64,000 nt of DNA, from NCBI GenBank assembly GCA_035630615.1, contig DASQKI010000077.1, forward strand, positions 1-64,000, given 5' to 3'. The translations under genes and the position numbers were made by a program. The notes beneath the pieces are model-generated. The model saw nothing but the letters and a program-made list of their open reading frames with translations, did no database searches and was not told where the DNA came from. The stretch comes from DATFRX01 sp035630615 (GTDB taxonomy: Bacteria > Actinomycetota > Actinomycetes > Propionibacteriales > Nocardioidaceae). Shown in pieces: positions 24,851 to 31,936 of the stretch; positions within the stretch are counted from its first letter, which is position 1, and each line of letters opens with the position of its first letter.

Positions 24851-26158
24851 CTACGCCCAACGCTCGTTGCGGGGAACGAAGTCGAGGCTGCGATGGCCGG
24901 TGTAGATCTGCTTCGGCCGGGCGATCTTCTGCTCCTTGTCCTGCACCAATTCGAGCCATTGCGCCAGCCACCCGGCCGTCCGCGGAATCGCGAACAACAC
25001 CGTGAACATCTCGGGCGGGAACGTCAGCGCCTCGTAAATGAGGCCGGAGTAGAAATCGACGTTGGGATAGAGCTTGCGCTGGATGAAGTATTCGTCCTCG
25101 AGCGCGATCTTCTCGAGCTCGACCGCGATCTTGAGAAGCGGGTTGACGCCGGTCACGTCGAAGACGTCGTCGCACGCCTTCTTGATGATCTTGGCCCGCG
25201 GGTCGTAGTTTTTGTAGACCCGGTGACCGAAGCCCATCAGACGCTCTTTGCCGTTCTTCACGCCGTCGATGAACTCCGGCACGTTGTGGACCGAGCCGAT
25301 CCGCCGCAACATCCGCAAAACTGCTTCGTTGGCGCCGCCGTGCAACGGGCCGAAGAGCGCTCCGATGCCGGCCGCGACCGAGGAGTACGGGTCGACCTGG
25401 GTCGAGCCCACCGAGCGCACCGCGTTGGTGGACGCGTTTTGCTCGTGGTCGGCGTGCAGGATGAACAGGATCTCGAGGGCGCTGGTCAGACGCTCGTCGG
25501 CGATGAACCGCTTCTCGCTCATCCGGAACAGCATCGACAAGAAGTTTTCGGCGTAGGACAGATCGTTGTCGGGATAGACGTACGGCTTGCCCTGCGCGTG
25601 CCGGAATGCCCACGCTCCGAGAGTGGGCATCTTGGCGATCAGCCGGACCACCTGCATGTGCCGGTTTTCGGGGTCCTGGATCAGCCGGGACTCGGGATAG
25701 AACGTTGACAGCCCACCGACCGCCGCCATCAACATGCCCATCGGGTGCGCGTCGTAACGGAACCCCTGCATGAACGTCCGGATGTTTTCGTGTACGAACG
25801 TGTGGAACGTGATCTCGTGGACCCACTGCTCGTACTGCTGCTTGTCCGGCAGGACGCCGTGGACGAGCAGATAAGCCACCTCGAGGAACGTCGACTGTCC
25901 GGCCAACTGCTCGATCGGGTATCCGCGGTATTCGAGGATGCCCTTGTCGCCGTCGATGAAGGTGATCGCGCTGCGACACGACGCCGTATTGACGAAGCCC
26001 GGATCGTAGACCGCGACTCCCGGATCGTCCTCGGCCTTCTTGATGTTGGCGAGATCGGACGCCCGGATCGTGCCGTCCGTCACCGGCAGCTCGTACTCCT
26101 CACCGGTGCGGTTGTCTCGAATGGTCAGCGTGTCGCCGTTGGCCCGCTCTTCGGACAC
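24851..26158 (-). CDS. gltA: Citrate synthase, type II hexameric class
   Basis: Condenses acetyl-CoA and oxaloacetate, the first TCA-cycle step. The 435 residues contain the family blocks: an N-terminal beta-rich segment, YRGYPIEQLA, LHADHEQNAST, LHGGANEAVLRMLRRIGS with an active-site His, and GFGHRVYKNYDPRA with the second His. Length and the N-terminal domain match the large Gram-negative/actinobacterial form. The GTG start (SEERANGDTLTIRD) follows AAGGAG by 8 bases. Monocistronic, with a candidate promoter at 26208-26237. Confidence 0.96.
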   Translation of the reverse strand: MSEERANGDTLTIRDNRTGEEYELPVTDGTIRASDLANIKKAEDDPGVAVYDPGFVNTASCRSAITFIDGDKGILEYRGYPIEQLAGQSTFLEVAYLLVHGVLPDKQQYEQWVHEITFHTFVHENIRTFMQGFRYDAHPMGMLMAAVGGLSTFYPESRLIQDPENRHMQVVRLIAKMPTLGAWAFRHAQGKPYVYPDNDLSYAENFLSMLFRMSEKRFIADERLTSALEILFILHADHEQNASTNAVRSVGSTQVDPYSSVAAGIGALFGPLHGGANEAVLRMLRRIGSVHNVPEFIDGVKNGKERLMGFGHRVYKNYDPRAKIIKKACDDVFDVTGVNPLLKIAVELEKIALEDEYFIQRKLYPNVDFYSGLIYEALTFPPEMFTVLFAIPRTAGWLAQWLELVQDKEQKIARPKQIYTGHRSLDFVPRNERWA

Positions 26159-26207
26159 GTTGAAACTCCTTGTAATGATCAGCGGACCCCGTGGGGCCGG
26201 TGCGACC

Positions 26208-26237
26208 AACCTATGCCGGATTCGGATCGGGGTCGAA
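26208..26237 (-). promoter_or_regulatory. Candidate gltA promoter
   Basis: On the minus strand TTCGAC (26232-26237) and TAGGTT (26208-26213) are separated by 18 bases, about 50 bases before the gltA GTG. Match to a vegetative promoter is only moderate. Confidence 0.35.
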
Positions 26238-26356
26238 ACCCGGGGGCCGGTCATTGACAAGTTTCACATGGCGCGACGACACCGCTCGGTCGTGTCGGCA
26301 AACCCGGCCGCGCGGCGGGGCCGGAGGGGCTCCCCGACACGGCCTAGCCTGGCCGC

Positions 26357-27253
26357 ATGACCTCGGTCGTCTCGTTGCTTCCATCCGGCACCGAATGGGT
26401 CTATGCCCTCGGTCGGGACGGCTCGCTCGCCGGCGTGACATTCGAGTGCGATCACCCGTCCGCGGCCCGGTCGCGACACCCGATCGTGGTCCACGGGATG
26501 CCGACCGACGGTCTGACGCCGGGCCAGATCGACGCGGCCGTGCGAGCCCGGATCGAGCGCGGTGAGCCGCTGTATCGATTGGACACCGATGCTCTGACTC
26601 GGATCGCGCCGGATGTCGTCATCACCCAGGACCTATGCGCCGTCTGCGCGCTGCCCGCCGGCGACGTCGCCACCGCGATCGACCGAGTCGGCTGCCCCTC
26701 GCGGTTGGTGACCCTCGACCCGCATCGGCTCGACGACGTGCTCGACGGGGCCGTCGAGGTGGCGGCGGCTCTTGGGAACGAGTCGGCCGGGCGTCGACTG
26801 CGTGGCGAGTTGGGCGCTCGACTCGAGTCGGTCGCCTCGCGGGTGCGCGGTCGCGAGCGGCCACGGGTGCTGGTGCTCGAGTGGACCGACCCACCGTTCC
26901 TCGCCGGCCACTGGGTCCCGGACATGGTCGCCGCCGCCGGGGGACAGGTGCTCCTTGCCGAGCCCGGCGAACGGTCCGCGTCGACGGGCTGGCCGGCGGT
27001 GGGCGCTGTCGACCCGGACATAACCGTCGTCGCGCCGTGCGGATTCGGGTTGCCGTCGGCGATCGAGTACGGGCGGGCGGTGCTCGATCGGCTGCCGTCG
27101 GCGTCGTCCGTCTGGGCCGTCGACGCCGGGGCATTCGTCACCCGTCCCGGACCGCGGGTCGTCGACGGCGTCGAGGCGCTGGCGCACGTGCTCCATCCGG
27201 ATGCGGTGCCGGCGCCGCCCCAGGGTCGAGTCGCTCGGCTCCGGCCGTTTTGA
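26357..27253 (+). CDS. BtuF-like periplasmic-binding-fold protein without signal peptide
   Basis: A 298-residue protein of the BtuF/FepB type III binding-protein fold. It starts VVSLLPSGTEWVYALG, contains DALTRIAPDVVITQDLCAVCALP, and the second lobe has VLVLEWTDPPFLAGHWVPDMV and GERSASTGWP. The order of motifs matches the cobalamin-binding-like cytoplasmic group. There is no signal peptide or lipobox, and no permease or ATPase is nearby, so it is unlikely to be a classical transporter subunit. Ligand (corrinoid or other) unknown. Confidence 0.7.
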   Translation: MTSVVSLLPSGTEWVYALGRDGSLAGVTFECDHPSAARSRHPIVVHGMPTDGLTPGQIDAAVRARIERGEPLYRLDTDALTRIAPDVVITQDLCAVCALPAGDVATAIDRVGCPSRLVTLDPHRLDDVLDGAVEVAAALGNESAGRRLRGELGARLESVASRVRGRERPRVLVLEWTDPPFLAGHWVPDMVAAAGGQVLLAEPGERSASTGWPAVGAVDPDITVVAPCGFGLPSAIEYGRAVLDRLPSASSVWAVDAGAFVTRPGPRVVDGVEALAHVLHPDAVPAPPQGRVARLRPF

Positions 27254-27279
27254 CCGGCCTGCCGCTAGGTGGGTATTCT
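27250..27279 (+). promoter_or_regulatory. Promoter of rplM-rpsI
   Basis: TTGACC (27250-27255) and TATTCT (27274-27279) with an 18-base spacer is the best vegetative-type promoter in the window. The -35 box overlaps the stop codon of the preceding gene. It gives a leader of about 83 bases before the rplM GTG. Confidence 0.55.
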
Positions 27280-27292
27280 GAGCGGTCGTTGT

Positions 27293-27325
27293 GCGCACCA
27301 GCCGGCGGTACTGTCGAAGGTGCGC
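27293..27325 (+). promoter_or_regulatory. Leader hairpin of rplM transcript
   Basis: GCGCACC (27293-27299) pairs with GGTGCGC (27319-27325) around a 19-base loop in the rplM leader, 44 bases before the start codon. Ribosomal-protein leaders often bind the encoded protein; whether this one does is open. Confidence 0.35.
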
Positions 27326-27368
27326 CTCCTCGGGGCACCCGACTATCGAGAACGAAGGCCAAACATCC

Positions 27369-27812
27369 GTGCGTACGTATAGCCCGAAGCCCGGTGACGT
27401 CCAGCGTCAGTGGCATGTCATCGACGCCGCCGACGTCGTCCTGGGTCGGCTCGCCGTCCAGGCCGCCACGCTGTTGCGCGGCAAGCACAAGCCGATGTTC
27501 GCGCCGCATGTCGACACCGGCGACTTCGTGATCATCGTCAACGCCGACAAGGTCGCCCTGTCGGGCAACAAGCGGGCAGACAAGCTCGCCTACCGGCACT
27601 CGGGCTACCCGGGCGGCCTGCGGGCCGTGCCGTACGCGGACCTGTTGGACAAGCATCCCGAGAAGGCGGTCGAGAAGGCCGTGTGGGGCATGCTCCCGAA
27701 AAACAAGCTCGGTCGAGCCATGCACAAGAAGCTGAAGGTCTACGCGGGCCCGGACCACCCCCACGCCGCCCAGCAGCCGAAGCCCTTCGACATTACCCAG
27801 ATCACGCAGTGA
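27369..27812 (+). CDS. rplM: 50S ribosomal protein L13
   Basis: A 147-residue large-subunit protein that is an early assembly factor. Conserved pieces are RTYSPKPGDVQRQWHVIDA, VLGRLA, FVIIVNADKV, and AVWGMLPKNKLGR. GTG at 27369 gives the normal actinobacterial N-terminus. rpsI follows after 30 bases, the universal rplM-rpsI pair. Confidence 0.97.
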   Translation: MRTYSPKPGDVQRQWHVIDAADVVLGRLAVQAATLLRGKHKPMFAPHVDTGDFVIIVNADKVALSGNKRADKLAYRHSGYPGGLRAVPYADLLDKHPEKAVEKAVWGMLPKNKLGRAMHKKLKVYAGPDHPHAAQQPKPFDITQITQ

Positions 27813-27842
27813 GATCGCCCAGATTGCGCAGTGAGGACCACC

Positions 27843-28349
27843 GTGGCTGAGACCACCACCACCGACGCCGAGTCCGCCGAGGCTGGCACCGAGGCGACCG
27901 CCGTCGCCTACACCTCCGAGACGTCGCCGAGCGCGGCCGCCTCAGATCGTCCGGCCACCGTGGCCCCGGCGTCGGCGACCGGCCGCCGCAAGGAGTCCGT
28001 GGCCCGGGTCCGCATTGTTCCGGGCAACGGCAAGTGGACCGTCAACGGCAAGGACCTGGACGCCTACTTCCCCAACAAGGTCCACCAGCAGATCATCAAG
28101 GAACCGTTCGTCCTCACCAACCTCGTCGACCGGTTCGACGTGATCGCGCGGATCCACGGCGGCGGCACGACCGGCCAGGCCGGGTCGCTGCGGCTCGGGA
28201 TCGCCCGCGCCCTCAACGACGTCGACTCCGAGGTCAACCGTCCGGTGCTCAAGAAGGCCGGCCTTCTCACCCGCGACGCGCGGGTCAAGGAGCGCAAGAA
28301 GGCCGGGCTCAAGAAGGCCCGTAAGGCACCTCAGTACAGCAAGCGTTAG
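27843..28349 (+). CDS. rpsI: 30S ribosomal protein S9
   Basis: A 168-residue small-subunit protein. The conserved part starts at GRRKESVARVR (about residue 46) and ends in the basic tail APQYSKR, which in S9 reaches the P-site tRNA. The first 45 residues are an Ala/Thr/Glu-rich extension, common in actinobacterial S9 and not conserved in sequence. GTG start at 27843; co-transcribed with rplM. glmM starts 10 bases after its stop. Confidence 0.97.
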   Translation: MAETTTTDAESAEAGTEATAVAYTSETSPSAAASDRPATVAPASATGRRKESVARVRIVPGNGKWTVNGKDLDAYFPNKVHQQIIKEPFVLTNLVDRFDVIARIHGGGTTGQAGSLRLGIARALNDVDSEVNRPVLKKAGLLTRDARVKERKKAGLKKARKAPQYSKR

Positions 28350-28359
28350 GTCCCGCCCT

Positions 28360-29706
28360 GTGGGTCGACTCTTCGGCACCGATGGGGTTCGTGGGGTCGC
28401 CAATCGTGATCTCACCGCGGAGCTCGCGCTCGACCTTTCGGTCGCGGCCGCGCACGTCTTGGGTGAGGCCGGTGCGTTCGAGGGTCACCGACCCGTCGCG
28501 GTCGTCGGCCGCGACCCGCGGGCGTCCGGGGAGTTCCTGGAGGCCGCGGTCGTCGCCGGGCTGGCGTCGGCCGGCGTCGACGTCTGGCTGCTCGGCATCC
28601 TGCCGACCCCCGGTGTCGCCTACCTGACCGCCGAGCTCGACGCCGACCTCGGCGTGATGCTGTCGGCCAGTCACAATCCGATGCCCGACAACGGCGTCAA
28701 GTTCTTCAACCGCGGTGGCCACAAGCTGGCCGACGCTCTCGAGGACGCCATCGAGGCCCGGCTGCGCGAGCCGTGGCAACGACCGACCGGCCGCGGGGTC
28801 GGCCGAGTACGCCAGCGCGACGACGTCGCTCGGCAATACGTCGGCCACATCGCGTCCACGGTGCCGCATCGGCTCGACGGGCTCACCGTGCTGCTCGACT
28901 GCGCCAACGGAGCCGCGTACGAGATGGGGCCGGCCGCCTTCGTACAGGCGGGTGCGCGCGTACTCACGATTCACGACCGGCCGGACGGGCTCAACATCAA
29001 CGACGGCTGCGGATCGACGCACCTCGGCGACCTGTGCGCCGCTGTCGTCGAGCAGCGGGCCGACGTGGGTTTCGCGTTCGACGGTGACGCCGACCGCTGC
29101 CTGGCCGTTGACGCCACCGGTGATCCCGTCGACGGCGACCGACTGCTCGCGATCCTCGCGTTGGCAATGCGGGAGAGTGACCGGCTGAGCTCAGAGACTG
29201 TCGTGGCGACCGTGATGAGCAACGTCGGTTTCGTTCGGGCGATGCGCGAGGCCGGCATCACGGTGGAGCAGACCGCCGTCGGCGACCGTTATGTGCTCGA
29301 GGCGATGCGCGAGGGCGGTTTCAGCCTCGGCGGCGAGCAGTCCGGTCACGTGATCATGTCCGACCACGCGACGACCGGCGACGGGTTGCTGACCGCCATG
29401 CACGTGGCAGCGCGGATGGCCCAGACCGGGCGGTCGTTCGCCGAGCTCGCGAGCGTGGTGACGCCGCTGCCGCAGGTGCTGGTCAACGTGTCCGGCGTCG
29501 ACAAGACCCGCGCGTTGAGTCACCCCGACGTCAGCGACGCGGTGAGTGCGGCCGAGGCGGCACTGGGCGACGCCGGACGGGTGTTGCTGCGGCCGTCTGG
29601 CACCGAGCCGCTGGTCCGCGTGATGGTCGAGGCCGCGACGCCGTCGCAGGCGCAAGGCGTCGCCGACGACCTGGCTCGCGTGGTGCGCAAGCATCTGGCG
29701 CTGTAG
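28360..29706 (+). CDS. glmM: Phosphoglucosamine mutase
   Basis: Converts glucosamine-6-phosphate to glucosamine-1-phosphate for UDP-GlcNAc and peptidoglycan. The 448 residues begin RLFGTDGVRGVAN, with the phosphoserine loop LSASHNPMPDNG (catalytic Ser104), the metal loop FDGDADRC, the sugar loop GGEQSGHVI, and the phosphate loop RPSGTEPLVRV. All are intact. GTG start, 10 bases after rpsI, the usual actinobacterial order. It acts just after GlmS, encoded 2.2 kb downstream. Confidence 0.97.
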   Translation: MGRLFGTDGVRGVANRDLTAELALDLSVAAAHVLGEAGAFEGHRPVAVVGRDPRASGEFLEAAVVAGLASAGVDVWLLGILPTPGVAYLTAELDADLGVMLSASHNPMPDNGVKFFNRGGHKLADALEDAIEARLREPWQRPTGRGVGRVRQRDDVARQYVGHIASTVPHRLDGLTVLLDCANGAAYEMGPAAFVQAGARVLTIHDRPDGLNINDGCGSTHLGDLCAAVVEQRADVGFAFDGDADRCLAVDATGDPVDGDRLLAILALAMRESDRLSSETVVATVMSNVGFVRAMREAGITVEQTAVGDRYVLEAMREGGFSLGGEQSGHVIMSDHATTGDGLLTAMHVAARMAQTGRSFAELASVVTPLPQVLVNVSGVDKTRALSHPDVSDAVSAAEAALGDAGRVLLRPSGTEPLVRVMVEAATPSQAQGVADDLARVVRKHLAL

Positions 29707-29711
29707 CGGGG

Positions 29712-29790
29712 TTGGCGCGGGGGTCCCCTGCGACGAACCTATTGGCACTGGGGTCCCCTGCGCTAAAACCCGATTGGCGCAGCCTTCCCC
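29712..29790. repeat. Three tandem TTGGCGC-GGGGTCCCC repeats
   Basis: TTGGCGCGGGGGTCCCCTGCG (29712-29732, first 20 bases shared in pattern) recurs as TTGGCACTGGGGTCCCCTGCG at 29742-29762, exactly 30 bases on. A degenerate third unit, TTGGCGCAGCCTTCCCC, is at 29774-29790. Each contains a GGGG/CCCC stem. They lie between glmM and a GNAT gene and may be a dispersed palindrome in tandem, or a terminator array for glmM. Confidence 0.55.
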
Positions 29791-29843
29791 ACCGGCGAAT
29801 AAACCGGCTGAGATCGGGCGGCGGCCCGCGTAGCCTTCCGATC

Positions 29844-30863
29844 GTGCTGACGATTCATCGGCTCGATCCGTACGACGATGCGGAGTTCGCGACCTTCCAT
29901 GCGGCCTATGCGGAGGCGAACGACTTCGAGCGGCCGTACTCCGACACCTGGCGGCCGGCCGAGTTCATGGTCGCTTTCCGGCGCGACTCTCCGGCCGAAG
30001 AGCTCTACGGCCTACTCGCTCAGGAGGGCGATGAGGTCGTCGGCGTGGCGGTGATCGAGCTCCCCCTGGCAGACAACGTCGAGCTCGCCGACGTCTGCGT
30101 CTACGTGCGGCCCGAGCATCGACGGCGCGGCGTCGGCACCGTGCTCGCTCGTCAGCTCGCGACCGACCTGCGCCAGCGCGGCCGGACCAGCTGGATGAGC
30201 CTGGTCGCCGGCCGACGGCACGGACAGCCCGAAGGCACGCTGGTGCCCGGCGAGGCGTTCGCCGCGCGGCTCGGCCTGACGATGCGGCAGTGGGATGTTC
30301 AGCGGCGACTGGCGTTGCCGGCGGCCCAGGACCGCCTCGACGCCCTCGCGGCGGAGGCGGCGCCGAAGCATCGGGACTATCGCCTCGTACGGTGGGCCAA
30401 CAAGTGTCCGGACGACTACGTCGAGACGTACTGCCGGCTCAAGGAAGCCATGGTCGACGAGATGCCAACGGGCGACCTGGTGATGGAAGCCGAGGTCTGG
30501 GACCAGGCGCGCCTACGCGAAAGCGAGGCACATCAGGCCGCCCAGGGACGCACGCGCTACATCCACGCGGCAGTCGCACCCGACGGGACCATCGCCGGCC
30601 ACACCGAACTCGTCGTACCGGAGCACGATCCCGGGGTCATCTACCAGTGGGAAACGCTGGTGCTCCCGACGCATCGGGGTCATCGTCTCGGCCTCGGGTT
30701 GAAGGTCGCCAACCTCGCCTGGACGCAGGCCGAGCATCCCGATCGGACGTCGCTGCGCACCTGGAATGCCGAGTCCAACGCCCCGATGATCGCGCTCAAC
30801 GAGGCGATGGGTTTCGAGCCGGTCGAATACGCCGGCAGCTGGCAAGGAGACATCCCGGCGTGA
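29844..30863 (+). CDS. Two-domain GNAT acetyltransferase
   Basis: A 339-residue protein with two GNAT domains. The N-terminal domain has ADVCVYVRPEHRRRGVGTVLARQ (acetyl-CoA loop RRRGVG). The C-terminal domain has WETLVLPTHRGHRLGLGLKVANL and ESNAPMIALNEAMGFEPVEY. This layout is common in actinobacteria, including mycothiol-synthase-like proteins, but the MshD signatures are not evident, so the substrate is open. GTG start (MLTIHRLDPYDDAEF). Its TGA stop is the first base pair of a 50-base palindrome. Confidence 0.82.
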   Translation: MLTIHRLDPYDDAEFATFHAAYAEANDFERPYSDTWRPAEFMVAFRRDSPAEELYGLLAQEGDEVVGVAVIELPLADNVELADVCVYVRPEHRRRGVGTVLARQLATDLRQRGRTSWMSLVAGRRHGQPEGTLVPGEAFAARLGLTMRQWDVQRRLALPAAQDRLDALAAEAAPKHRDYRLVRWANKCPDDYVETYCRLKEAMVDEMPTGDLVMEAEVWDQARLRESEAHQAAQGRTRYIHAAVAPDGTIAGHTELVVPEHDPGVIYQWETLVLPTHRGHRLGLGLKVANLAWTQAEHPDRTSLRTWNAESNAPMIALNEAMGFEPVEYAGSWQGDIPA

Positions 30864-30911
30864 GTTGTCAGGCACATGTGGAGCCAGGGCTCGACATGTG
30901 CCTGACAACTC
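30862..30911. repeat. Dispersed palindrome, GTTGTCAGGC family (copy 2)
   Basis: Arms of 18 bases (GAGTTGTCAGGCACATGT at 30862-30879, exact complement at 30894-30911), one mismatch, then a 5-base GAGCC/GGCTC stem and a 2-base loop. It fills the gap between convergent GNAT and coaA genes and should terminate both. It shares GAGTTGTCAGGCAC and the GAGCC core with the copy at 9284-9329. Confidence 0.7.
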
Positions 30912-30913
30912 GG

Positions 30914-31849
30914 CTAGAGCTTGCGGAGTCGGATCCAGCGAACCGAGTGATCGGCGTCCTTGCGTAGCACCAGTGCGGCGCGGCCCCGCGTGGGCGCGAT
31001 GTTTTCGGACAGGTTGGGCCCGTTGATGCCGTCCCACAGCGACTCGGCTCGGGCGACCGCCTCGTCGTGACTCAGGTCGGCGTAGCGGCGGAAGTACGAC
31101 TCGGGGTCGCGGAACGCCGTCTCGCGCAGCCGCAGGAAGCGCTCGACGTACCACCGGCGAATGTCCCCGGCGACGGCGTCGACGTAGACCGAGAAGTCGA
31201 AGAAGTCGCTCACCGCCAGGCCCTGTCGACCGTCCGATCGGGGCCTCGCCGGCTGCAGGACGTTGAGCCCCTCGAACAGCACGATGTCGGGCCGCCGCAA
31301 GACGACATGGTCGTCGGTGATGTCGTAGCGAAGGTGGGAGTAGATCGGCGCCTTGACCTCCGCGGCACCGGACTTCAGGTCGACGATGAACCTGAGCAGC
31401 GCCTTGCGGTCGTAGGACTCGGGGAAGCCCTTGCGCTGCAGCAGGCCACGCGCCTCCAGCTCGGCGTTGGGCAGCAGGAAGCCGTCGGTCGTGACGAGCT
31501 CGACCCGCGGATGCGGCGGCCAGCGCGACAGCAGCTCCTTGAGCAGCCGCGCGGTGGTCGACTTGCCGACCGCGACGGAGCCCGCGATGCCGATGACGAA
31601 CGGGGTGCGCTCCTCCTGCGGCTGTTGCAGGAACGACTCGGTGGCCCGGTACAACGCGCCGGTGTGGCGTACGTAGAGGCTGAGCAGCTCCGACAGCGGC
31701 AGGTAGACGTGCCGTACCTCGTCGACGTCGAGCTCGTCACCGAGGCTGCGTACTCGCGCCACCTCCGTCGGGGTCAGCGGCTGGTGCTCATGCTCGGCCA
31801 GCGCCGCCCAGGTGGCCCGATCCAGCTCGACGTACGGAGACTCCGACAT
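30914..31849 (-). CDS. coaA: Pantothenate kinase, type I
   Basis: Phosphorylates pantothenate, the first and rate-controlling step of coenzyme A synthesis. The 311 residues show Walker A GIAGSVAVGKSTT (about residues 87-99), VELVTTDGFLLPN, KGFPESYD, YSHLRYDI, and VLFEGLNVLQP, all diagnostic of the bacterial CoaA type. Start MSESPYVELDRATW; an ATG three codons upstream is equally possible. It diverges from glmS with 87 bases between. Confidence 0.96.
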   Translation of the reverse strand: MSESPYVELDRATWAALAEHEHQPLTPTEVARVRSLGDELDVDEVRHVYLPLSELLSLYVRHTGALYRATESFLQQPQEERTPFVIGIAGSVAVGKSTTARLLKELLSRWPPHPRVELVTTDGFLLPNAELEARGLLQRKGFPESYDRKALLRFIVDLKSGAAEVKAPIYSHLRYDITDDHVVLRRPDIVLFEGLNVLQPARPRSDGRQGLAVSDFFDFSVYVDAVAGDIRRWYVERFLRLRETAFRDPESYFRRYADLSHDEAVARAESLWDGINGPNLSENIAPTRGRAALVLRKDADHSVRWIRLRKL

Positions 31850-31936
31850 GTCGACCATTGTTGCGGGCCCAGATCGCCGCGACCTGGTCGGACCGACCTC
31901 CGTGGGTCTCCGGAGCGCGTCGGTAGGCTGGCGCAC

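Noticed and set aside
26159..26356. Cobalamin riboswitch before the BtuF-like gene
   Set aside because: No B12-box-like sequence or matching stems were found in the 198-base gap.
29712..29790. CRISPR-like array
   Set aside because: Only three degenerate units with 9-base gaps, and no cas genes; better explained as tandem palindromes.
31850..31936. glmS ribozyme
   Set aside because: Only 87 bases separate coaA and glmS, which is too short; no ribozyme core is seen, and the element is typical of Firmicutes.
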